Position numbers and translations under genes: made by a program. Below, piece by piece: positions 1 to 5,610 of a stretch of 7,169 nt of DNA. Position 1 is the stretch's first letter. Each line of letters begins with the position of its first letter. Origin of the DNA: Acidobacteriota bacterium (GTDB lineage Bacteria; Acidobacteriota; Blastocatellia; RBC074); assembly GCA_017991275.1 (NCBI GenBank), contig JAGNMH010000277.1, positions 1 to 7,169 of the forward strand, given 5' to 3'. The notes below the pieces were generated by a model that saw only the letters and a program-made list of their open reading frames with translations, searched no databases and was not told the DNA's origin.

Positions 1-256
1 CATTGGTACAGTTGCTCGGCCTTCTCGACGAACAAGTCTTGGATTGTGCGCACACCAGGATTCAGCCTGGCCAGCAAATTCATCGCGCAAATCTTCCACA
101 TCGCGCATCAGACGCGCATAGCAATATTGAATCCGGCACCTGACTCGGTTCTAGCCGTTGTAACGACCCACCACCGGCACGCCGTCCAATTCCTTTCTCG
201 CCTAAGACCTCTCTGACCACGCTCGCCGAGCGTCTGCCGGCAGAGACATAAGCTCA
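1..256 (-). pseudogene. IS66-family transposase remnant (broken, runs off left edge)
   Basis: This is a decayed piece of an IS66-type DDE transposase, read right to left in three frames. At 194-253 the frame gives AYVSAGRRSASVVREVLGEK. One extra base (193) shifts it to a second frame (61-192) with ELDGVPVVGRYNG, an in-frame TAG (151-153), then RIQYCYARLMRDVEDL. IS66 proteins normally read roughly GVLVxDRYxGYN...IQYCYAHLLRDVEDL here, so the conserved Asp has become Gly (166-168), a Tyr has become the stop, and His has become Arg. A third frame (about 3-83) gives NPGVRTIQDLFVEKAEQLYQ, resembling the later 'HPGIQxIQDIFxExxxRLYHW' segment, so the region between has been deleted. The family assignment is from remembered consensus, not a search. 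It cannot encode an active enzyme. Confidence 0.75.
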
Positions 257-540
257 CTCGATCCGTGCAAATCGCTCCTGAAACGCCGCCGGTTTGATGC
301 GAGCGAAGACTGGCGCAATCGTGTCGTGCGAAGGAATGCCATTTTTCAATTCGAGAAATGTTTCGAGCCGATCATGTTTGCATTCCCGAAAGCCATGTCG
401 GTGAAGTATTCGGAGCCACAAATGGTAGCCAAGTTTGCGATCATGAGAATATTTATTAACGCATGATCTTTGCCGCGATCAATTCGCGGGTCAGGCAGAT
501 CGGCAAAGTATTACAACAACGAGGGCGGTGCAGCCGTAGA
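257..540 (-). pseudogene. ISAs1-family transposase N-terminal remnant (broken)
   Basis: On the minus strand, 379-510 encodes YFADLPDPRIDRGKDHALIN followed by ILMIANLATICGSEYFTDMAFG, the typical N-terminal DDE_Tnp_1-associated region of ISAs1-family transposases (FADLPDPRxDRxKxHxLxDIL...VICGxxxWxDI..FG). A frameshift near 376-379 moves the reading to 257-376, which encodes HDRLETFLELKNGIPSHDT and continues to FARIKPAAFQERFARIE. LxNGIPSHDTxxRVFxRLxPxxF is a hallmark of this family. The likely N-terminus (PPSLL, 514-528) is cut off by an in-frame TAA at 511-513, and no good start is seen upstream. The DDE catalytic core is missing: the frame hits TGA at 254-256 and continues directly into IS66-like sequence. 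This is a dead fragment, not a gene. Confidence 0.82.
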
Positions 541-781
541 GCGAATTCTTCCGTAGTAAGATGCAAAGGCACACTTTTCGAAATGCTTTGGTGGACGAGC
601 AAGGAAACCTTCGTGGATACGATATTGTCAGGCTAGGCAATATCGTATCTTCCTTAAAGGGTTTCCCGGATTAGAATAGTTGTGTTGTGGAAAACGCTTG
701 GATTTTGTTTCCCAGCTTCGCCCGTGGAATCCGATTTCGAAATTAATTCGTGAAGAGATGAAGCGGCAGGTTGGTTCAGTA
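541..781. other. Gene-free stretch between IS remnants and metallophosphoesterase
   Basis: I see no convincing coding sequence here. A short plus-strand open frame (680-793, no start codon) ends in KLIREEMKRQVGSVPGA before a TGA inside the following palindrome; I do not recognise it, and it may be the tail of a lost gene or chance. The only clear structure is the inverted repeat at 616-649. The stretch probably consists of decayed DNA left by the insertion sequences to its left. Confidence 0.5.
616..649. repeat. Perfect 12-bp inverted repeat with 10-bp spacer
   Basis: Arms GATACGATATTG (616-627) and CAATATCGTATC (638-649) are exact reverse complements around the spacer TCAGGCTAGG. A second short complementary pair lies outside (AAGGAA at 601-606, TTCCTT at 650-655), offset by a 9-nt bulge on the left. 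There is no T-run after either arm, so it is not a standard intrinsic terminator. It could be a hairpin, a protein-binding operator, a recombinase site, or the end of a decayed mobile element. Confidence 0.7.
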
Positions 782-839
782 CCGGGCGCGTGAGCAAGCG
801 GCTGACTTGTGAGTGGAAACCACTTGCTCACGCGCCCGG
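782..839. repeat. 17-bp perfect inverted repeat overlapping a stop codon
   Basis: CCGGGCGCGTGAGCAAG (782-798) is exactly reverse-complemented at 823-839, with pairing extending two further bases past one mismatch. The right arm, read on the minus strand, encodes Pro-Gly-Ala-stop and forms the last codons and TGA of the metallophosphoesterase gene. The left arm reads Pro-Gly-Ala-stop on the plus strand. The RNA hairpin would be very stable and could end or protect the minus-strand transcript, but no U-tract follows. Its GC-rich, palindromic, gene-end position is REP-like. Confidence 0.75.
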
Positions 840-1718
840 CGCTGCGCCAGTTCGCAAGGTGAACATCACGATTTCCGGCGGGCAATCAACTCGCGTAGGC
901 AGGAGGATCGTACCGATGCCGCGCGAAGTGTAAATCTGCATTGCATCCTTGCGGTTCAAACCTACGACGTATCGCTGGCCGTAAGCGGATGAAACGTGCG
1001 GCGCTCCGGCCAGCGGAAAGCGAATTTGCCCGCCGTGAGTGTGACCGGAAATCATCAGGTCAACTCGTTGATCTTTGGCGGCGAAATCTTCGATAAAGTC
1101 TGGGTTGTGAGAGAACACAATTCGGGGAGCTTTGCGCGGAATTTCGCGCAGCAATCGCTTTGAATCGGTTGTGCCGTAAATCAAATCATCCGTTCCAGCC
1201 AGCCACAACTGCGCGCCACGCATTTCTATTCTATCCAGGGCGTCAATCATCACATTGCAGCCAGCTTGTTTGAGCGCCTTCGTCACCAGCGAAGCTCCGG
1301 CGTAATAATCGTGATTGCCCAGCACGGCGTAAGTTCCGGCTCGCGCGCGCAAACCGCGCAGCGCTTCGGCGCAAGGTTCGATATATTTTTTGCCGCCGTA
1401 AGTGAAATCGCCGGTCAGGGTTACCAAATCCGGCTGAAGACCGTTGACGATTTCTACGCAACGGTTGATGTAATCCAGCCCGGTGTAAAAACCATGGTGA
1501 ATGTCAGTCAGTTGGGCAATGGTCAGTCCGTCAAATTCTGGAGGCAGGTCGTTGATCTTTACTTCGACGCGGGAAACTTCCACCGATTGGCGCACGGCGC
1601 AGCCGAAACCCAGAGCGCCCAGGCCAATTGTTGTAACGGATGCCGCGGTTGCTTTCAGCACATCGCGCCGAGTCCACTGGCCTGGTGGTTTTTGCAAAAA
1701 GTCCGGTAACCGTTTCAT
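828..1718 (-). CDS. Tat-exported metallophosphoesterase (YkuE/YaeI-like)
   Basis: This is a 296-residue calcineurin-like metallophosphoesterase that probably acts in the periplasm as a two-metal phosphodiesterase or phosphatase. The N-terminus has a twin-arginine motif (TRRDVLKATAA, Arg17-Arg18) followed by a hydrophobic stretch at about 23-40. The catalytic motifs are all present and in order: D72-x-H74 (LTDIHHG), G103-D104, N135-H136-D137 (GNHDYY), H204 (FSHNPD) and G225-H226-T227-H228 (SGHTHGGQ). Length and motif set match the YkuE/YaeI type, some of which hydrolyse lipid-linked pyrophosphates; the substrate here is unknown. The ATG at 1716-1718 is preceded by AGAGGA on the minus strand at suitable spacing. 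It lies 139 bp downstream of the TonB-domain gene on the same strand, with no obvious promoter of its own. Its stop codon and last three residues are inside the palindrome at 782-839, so the native C-terminus may have been altered. Confidence 0.93.
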   Translation of the reverse strand: MKRLPDFLQKPPGQWTRRDVLKATAASVTTIGLGALGFGCAVRQSVEVSRVEVKINDLPPEFDGLTIAQLTDIHHGFYTGLDYINRCVEIVNGLQPDLVTLTGDFTYGGKKYIEPCAEALRGLRARAGTYAVLGNHDYYAGASLVTKALKQAGCNVMIDALDRIEMRGAQLWLAGTDDLIYGTTDSKRLLREIPRKAPRIVFSHNPDFIEDFAAKDQRVDLMISGHTHGGQIRFPLAGAPHVSSAYGQRYVVGLNRKDAMQIYTSRGIGTILLPTRVDCPPEIVMFTLRTGAAPGA

Positions 1719-1736
1719 TGCATCCTCTAAAAGTTC

Positions 1737-1851
1737 GTAATCCCGCCTTCAGGCGGAATGGGGGCGTCTCTCTTTTCTAAGGTGGAGGCTTTCTGCCCAG
1801 GCTTCATGGTTGGAAGAAATACGCCCCTGTTCCGCCTGAAGGCGGGACTAC
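1737..1851. repeat. REPIN-like element: two inverted REP sequences
   Basis: TCCCGCCTTCAGGCGGAA (1741-1758) is exactly reverse-complemented at 1830-1847. Each arm is itself a small hairpin (CCGCCT, 2-nt loop, AGGCGG). Reading inward, the outer ends carry GTAA (1737-1740, plus strand) and GTAG (1851-1848, minus strand), matching the GTAG-type tetranucleotide that heads REP sequences moved by RAYT (TnpA_REP) transposases. Pairing resumes inside the arms (GGGGCGT at 1761-1767 with ACGCCCC at 1821-1827), so the whole 115 bp can fold into one long hairpin with a loop of about 53 nt. It fills most of the 139-bp gap between two minus-strand genes. No RAYT gene is in the window, so mobility in trans is inferred. 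Confidence 0.8.
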
Positions 1852-1857
1852 ATGCCT

Positions 1858-2793
1858 TCATCTCACCAACTCGGCTTCGCCAATGTAAAGCGTGACCTTT
1901 TCCGGTTTGAAGTTGAAGACAATCTGCATTATCGCATCCACAGTTACGCCGTTGAGTTCCGCAGGCAAAAAAGCCAGTCGTTTGACGGCCTCTGCTGCGC
2001 GTTCGTCCAGGCCATGCCCCAGTCCTTTTTCGACTTTTACTTTTTTGATTTTGCCGTCGCGCAACAACATCGCGCTGACGATCAAATCGCCTTCGATCTT
2101 TTTTTCGCGCGCTTTGGCCGTGTATTCGGGCAGATAAATGTGCAGCAGTTGCGGGCTTCGCTTTGCGGGTTTCGGCTCAACGGTGTTTGGTGTTTCAACC
2201 GGGGTCGGCGTCGTCGGCTCTACATTGGTAACAACGGTTATCGGTGTGGTGACGGTTTGCGGAGGGGGTTCCGATGTTTCCTCGTGAACGATGTAAGTTT
2301 CAATCACGTCGTTCAGGCTGATTTCGGGGCCGAGTTTTCGGTCGGGCACAACGCTGCTGATTTCAGTCGGCAGCAATTTTTCCAGCACGAAAAAGCGGTC
2401 GCGCAAATGTTCAATGCTGGCCACTCGCCATTGTTTGGCGATTACATCGCCGGGTTTCAGTTCGTCCGGATTAAGCTCTGCGTCCGGCTTCAGGATGCTC
2501 AATTCGTCGTCGGCCAACACCTGTAATTCAGGCAGGCGGTCTTCGGCGGATTTCGCTGCAATACGTTTAACGTAACGTCTGACCACGTCCAGCCGTTGTT
2601 TGGTGCGGTCGTAAATTGCGCGAGTGATTTCTTTATGACGAAGCTGAAATTCCAACTCGGTCAGTTCTTCGTCCAGACCCGTCAGGTAGGCTTTGACGAC
2701 CGGGCCGTAACTGGCGCGTTTAGTCTGTGCAATGGCTGGCTCGGCCAAAGACAAAACGGCGACGGCAATAACTGCAAGAGTGAATTTGAGCAT
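1858..2793 (-). CDS. Secreted TonB C-terminal-domain protein
   Basis: The protein is 311 residues from the ATG at 2791-2793; a TTG one codon earlier (2794-2796) is also possible but less likely. Numbering from the TTG version, residues 1-23 are a signal peptide with a hydrophobic core and a good AIA|Q cleavage site. Residues 36-82 are charged and helix-forming (LDEELTELEFQLRHKEITRA). Residues 176-214 are a Pro/Thr/Val-rich linker like TonB spacers. Residues 222-297 match the TonB C-terminal domain (LPEYTAKAREKKIEGDLIVS, LLRDGKIKKVKVEKGLGHGL, then AVKRLAFLPA). In classic TonB this domain contacts outer-membrane receptors and an N-terminal helix anchors it to ExbB/ExbD. Here the N-terminus looks cleavable, so energy transduction is doubtful, and a periplasmic structural or binding role is possible. 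No strong Shine-Dalgarno is visible. A clear promoter lies upstream, and the metallophosphoesterase is downstream on the same strand. Confidence 0.88.
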   Translation of the reverse strand: MLKFTLAVIAVAVLSLAEPAIAQTKRASYGPVVKAYLTGLDEELTELEFQLRHKEITRAIYDRTKQRLDVVRRYVKRIAAKSAEDRLPELQVLADDELSILKPDAELNPDELKPGDVIAKQWRVASIEHLRDRFFVLEKLLPTEISSVVPDRKLGPEISLNDVIETYIVHEETSEPPPQTVTTPITVVTNVEPTTPTPVETPNTVEPKPAKRSPQLLHIYLPEYTAKAREKKIEGDLIVSAMLLRDGKIKKVKVEKGLGHGLDERAAEAVKRLAFLPAELNGVTVDAIMQIVFNFKPEKVTLYIGEAELVR

Positions 2794-2834
2794 CAAAATT
2801 TTCAGTGTTTGGGAGGGAGCTTAAACCGACGACG

Positions 2835-2864
2835 ATTATCGCGTATGCTTTTGCGGACGGTCAA
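2835..2864 (-). promoter_or_regulatory. Sigma70-type promoter for the TonB-domain gene
   Basis: Read on the minus strand, TTGACC (2864-2859) is followed after exactly 18 bp by GATAAT (2840-2835); each box matches the sigma70 consensus at 5 of 6 positions. Transcription would start near 2828, giving a leader of about 35 nt before the ATG at 2793. The prediction is by consensus only. Confidence 0.6.
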
Positions 2865-2898
2865 TCATGGTTAAAAAGACAAGCTAAGAGTCGGCAAA

Positions 2899-2926
2899 TT
2901 CAAGCTCTTCGATTCCAATTTATACT
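2899..2926 (+). promoter_or_regulatory. Possible weak promoter for the GNAT-kinase-regulator operon
   Basis: TATACT (2921-2926) is a good -10 match, but the -35 candidate TTCAAG (2899-2904, 16-bp spacer) matches only about half of the consensus. It would give a leader of about 34 nt before the ATG at 2967. It lies in the divergent region about 35 bp from the minus-strand promoter, so a shared regulator could act on both. Confidence 0.3.
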
Positions 2927-2966
2927 CATTGCGGGCATTCGAGTTCATTCGTAGTTAAAGTTCCTT

Positions 2967-3542
2967 ATGGCTACCACACAAGAATCATCTCTGGTCCGTG
3001 CTGCGCGAACCGATGACGCCGAATCGCTGTCGGCTCTTTCGCGGCAGTTGCTGCTTTACGAAAAATCCCTGAACACAGGGATGGGCGAACTGACCGGCTG
3101 GGCCTCCAGCACCGAAGAAATTCGCAAACAATTGTTGCGGCCAAATAATCGTTTCTTTGTCGCCGAAAAAAATGGTGAGGTAATCGGTTACATCAAAGTC
3201 ATGGTTCAAGGCGCGAGATTGACGCGCGAAGAGCTTGGATTGATGCGCTGGCTGGTTGATCGGCTTGAAGAATCGGCGCGAAATGCAGTCAACTTTTTAT
3301 TGCGACGCCCGCGCCCGAACGTCGAAGCTGTTGGAGGTTACATAGCCGGAATGTTTGTTCACCCCGCTGAGCGAAGGGCAAAAGTTGGTCATCAGTTGTT
3401 AGCCGCCGCCGAAACCTGGTTGCTGATGCAATCAATTGCCACAACTGAATTACACGTGCTTTACATTAACGAAGATGCCCGGCGATTTTGGGAAGACGCC
3501 GGATACCAGCCGCTGACGCTGGGGATGAGGAAAAAGCTTTGA
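2967..3542 (+). CDS. GNAT-family N-acetyltransferase
   Basis: This 191-residue protein has the GNAT fold and would transfer an acetyl group from acetyl-CoA to an unknown amine. It opens with a typical first strand (VRAARTDDAESLSALSRQL, 10-28). A central strand follows (FFVAEKNGEVIGYIKVMV, 63-80), then the acetyl-CoA-binding motif A (AGMFVHPAERRAKVGHQLL, 127-145) and motif B with the usual ending INEDARRFWEDAGYQPL (167-183). The pyrophosphate-binding loop reads RRAKVGHQ, with His where the common R/QxxGxG/A signature has Gly or Ala. About 40 residues (82-122, Arg/Glu-rich) are inserted between the two central strands, possibly shaping a substrate pocket. The ATG has only a weak upstream ribosome site (TTAAAG). 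It is first in an operon-like set with the kinase (19-bp gap) and regulator. Substrate is unknown; protein, antibiotic or small-molecule acetylation are all possible. Confidence 0.88.
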   Translation: MATTQESSLVRAARTDDAESLSALSRQLLLYEKSLNTGMGELTGWASSTEEIRKQLLRPNNRFFVAEKNGEVIGYIKVMVQGARLTREELGLMRWLVDRLEESARNAVNFLLRRPRPNVEAVGGYIAGMFVHPAERRAKVGHQLLAAAETWLLMQSIATTELHVLYINEDARRFWEDAGYQPLTLGMRKKL

Positions 3543-3561
3543 GTTTCAGAAGAGGGAAATC

Positions 3562-5610
3562 ATGACTGCGCCCGCCATAGTTACCCTGATCAACTTGCTT
3601 GGTTACATAACCGGATTGGCGCTTTATGCGATGTTGTTGAAAATGTCGCTAGAGCGCGGAGCGATTGTGTCTTCGCTTACTGCGGGTGCGGAAAAAAACG
3701 ACCGACTGCCTTTGCTGACTGCTTTGTTGGGTTTGGTCTGGAATCTGGAAGCCGTCACCGCGTTTGCGTTGCAAAATTTCGGAAACGGCCAATCGTCAAC
3801 TTTGTTGATGGCTACGGCGTTTACCGCGCTCGGATTTTTGCCGGCGGTCGTCGTGCATTCGTTGCTCCGCAGAGGGATGCAAGCCGGAGAAACTTACAAT
3901 CATCGTCGCGCCGCGCTAATTATGACCATTACGGCTTATGGTTTGAGCGCGGTTGCCAGTGTTTTGCATTTTGAACAGGCATTGCGCTGGCAGATAGCTC
4001 CGTCGCATTGGGCTTTGCACATATTGACGTTCGGTTTTGCCGGATTGACACTGGCGTTGTTGTTGGTGGTCAGGCGGCAGAGCGGCTGGCAGCGCGCCGT
4101 CTGGGTGGCGGCGTTGGCTCTGTTTGCAGTGTCGGCCCTGCACCTGAGCCATCACGACGGCGTCAATTATTCGTGGTGGATTGAAGTCATCGGCCATCAC
4201 GCTTCGTTGCCGCTGGTGCTGGTAATTCTTTATCAGGATTACAGGTTTGCGTTGGCAGACATTTTCCTGAAACGCGCTTTGTCGTTGGTGCTGCTGGTCG
4301 GGTTGGCGTTTGGGCTTTACCTGAGCATCGCCGCGCCTTTGCTGGTGCATGGCGACAGGCACGGCGCTGACAGCGGCACAATCAGCCCTGTTCCGATAGC
4401 GACGTTGATAGGGCTTTGGGTTTTGACCGCGCTTATTTACCCGTGGCTGAGACGTATGGTCGTTTGGTTCGTTGACACTCAGTTGTTGCAGCGAGTTGAT
4501 TACGAAGCCCTGCGAAACGAAATCGCCGTTCGCATTGCCGAACTGGAATCGTCCGATCTGATTTTGGAAGATGTTTGCGAAAGGTTGCGGCGAGCATTAA
4601 CCGCGCATCAAGTGAAATGGACGGCAGAAGACGACGCCCCGACGGATGAAGAGCAAGTTACGCCAACCAACCAGACTGGCCAGTCTGGGTCACTGCTGCC
4701 CCTAATCGGCAAATCGAAAACTTTGAGGCGACCGGGGGAAACTGCCAGGGAAATTAAAAGCCGCGCTCTGACGATTACTGTTCCGACCGCTGAACCGCCC
4801 GGTTATCAATTGTTGATTGGCGAACTGGCGGGCGGGCGGCGTCTGCTTTCCGGCGATCTGGATTTTCTGGAATCGGTGGCGCTGATCATTGCTCGGAGAA
4901 TTGACGCCGTGCGTGTGGTTCACGAACGCTGTGCGCGAGACTTACACGAACAGGAAGTTCACAAGCTGGCAACCGAAGCCGAGTTGCGGGCTTTGCGCGC
5001 GCAAATCAATCCGCATTTTTTATTCAACGCGCTGACGACCATCGGTTATTTGATTCAGACTTCGCCTGAACGCGCGATGGAAACTCTTATGCGGTTGACT
5101 TCGCTGTTGCGCGGAGTGCTGCGGCGCAGCGATGGCGAATTCGTCACCTTGGGGCAGGAAATTGAACTAATCGAATCTTACCTGGACATCGAACGCGCCA
5201 GGTTTGAAGAGCGGCTGAGCGTAAAGATTGATGTGCCTCAGAATTTACGGCAAACGCGGATTCCGGCTTTGTTGATTCAACCTCTGGTTGAAAATGCGAT
5301 CAAACACGGAATCTCTCCGCGGCGAGCAGGTGGAGAAGTCGTGATTCATGCGTGGCTGTCTGTGGGAAAAGACGCTTTGCAGATTCAAGTGCGCGACAAC
5401 GGAAACGGCATCAGCGAAGCCGAGCTGGCAAATGGGCGCAAATTCGGTATAGGGCTGCAAAACGTCGAACAAAGGATCAAGCGGCATTATGGAAATTCGG
5501 GAAGTTTCAACATCAGCAGCGCACCGGACGAAGGCACAACGGTTGAGTTGTTTTTGCCGTTGAACCCAATCGCCACGCGCGCCGCCGAAACCGTTGGAAG
5601 CAAGCTTTAA
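3562..5610 (+). CDS. Membrane histidine kinase of the LytS/YehU type with GAF-like region
   Basis: This 682-residue sensor kinase should phosphorylate the LytTR regulator encoded next to it. Residues 1-300 hold about nine hydrophobic segments (near 6-27, 51-71, 80-101, 115-136, 148-170, 178-195, 206-224, 237-261, 277-297), an input domain I cannot name; it does not obviously match the 5TM Lyt domain. Residues 325-450 look like a divergent GAF domain (ending YQLLIGELAGGRRLLSGDLD, then FLESVALIIARRIDAV), interrupted by a low-complexity insert at about 355-400. A short coiled linker (455-480) leads to the His_kinase core: H-box LRAQINPHFLFNALTTIGYL with phospho-acceptor His485, N-box PLVENAIKHG (574-583, Asn578), G-boxes DNGNGIS (612-618) and GIGLQNV (629-635), closing with PDEGTTVELFLPL. 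The ATG follows GAGGG at 3552-3556 with a 5-nt gap. Its stop overlaps the next start. An 18-bp perfect palindrome (4671-4688) lies in the insert. Confidence 0.93.
   Translation: MTAPAIVTLINLLGYITGLALYAMLLKMSLERGAIVSSLTAGAEKNDRLPLLTALLGLVWNLEAVTAFALQNFGNGQSSTLLMATAFTALGFLPAVVVHSLLRRGMQAGETYNHRRAALIMTITAYGLSAVASVLHFEQALRWQIAPSHWALHILTFGFAGLTLALLLVVRRQSGWQRAVWVAALALFAVSALHLSHHDGVNYSWWIEVIGHHASLPLVLVILYQDYRFALADIFLKRALSLVLLVGLAFGLYLSIAAPLLVHGDRHGADSGTISPVPIATLIGLWVLTALIYPWLRRMVVWFVDTQLLQRVDYEALRNEIAVRIAELESSDLILEDVCERLRRALTAHQVKWTAEDDAPTDEEQVTPTNQTGQSGSLLPLIGKSKTLRRPGETAREIKSRALTITVPTAEPPGYQLLIGELAGGRRLLSGDLDFLESVALIIARRIDAVRVVHERCARDLHEQEVHKLATEAELRALRAQINPHFLFNALTTIGYLIQTSPERAMETLMRLTSLLRGVLRRSDGEFVTLGQEIELIESYLDIERARFEERLSVKIDVPQNLRQTRIPALLIQPLVENAIKHGISPRRAGGEVVIHAWLSVGKDALQIQVRDNGNGISEAELANGRKFGIGLQNVEQRIKRHYGNSGSFNISSAPDEGTTVELFLPLNPIATRAAETVGSKL
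4671..4688. repeat. 18-bp perfect palindrome inside the kinase gene
   Basis: CCAGACTGGCCAGTCTGG is its own reverse complement with no spacer. It encodes part of the low-complexity insert (around residues 370-376, QTGQSG) in the middle of the kinase's GAF-like region, where protein constraint looks low. It could be a small captured repeat, a protein-binding site, or chance. Confidence 0.65.

Noticed and set aside
31..83. An ATG-started minus-strand frame (MNLLARLNPGV...) that could look like a separate gene start
   Set aside because: The following residues fit the late IS66 segment before LYHW, so this is better read as a frameshifted continuation of the same dead transposase.
628..885. An 85-codon minus-strand open frame overlapping the end of the metallophosphoesterase gene
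   Set aside because: It runs out of frame through the phosphoesterase C-terminus and across both inverted repeats; no domain or ribosome site is seen.
1266..1709. A 147-codon plus-strand open frame opposite the metallophosphoesterase
   Set aside because: The opposite strand carries all metallophosphoesterase catalytic motifs, and this frame shows no family features.
1852..2526. A 224-codon plus-strand open frame opposite the TonB-domain gene
   Set aside because: It is Phe/Gln/Arg-rich with no recognisable domain and is fully antisense to a gene with clear signal peptide, linker and TonB_C domain; it is a codon-bias shadow.
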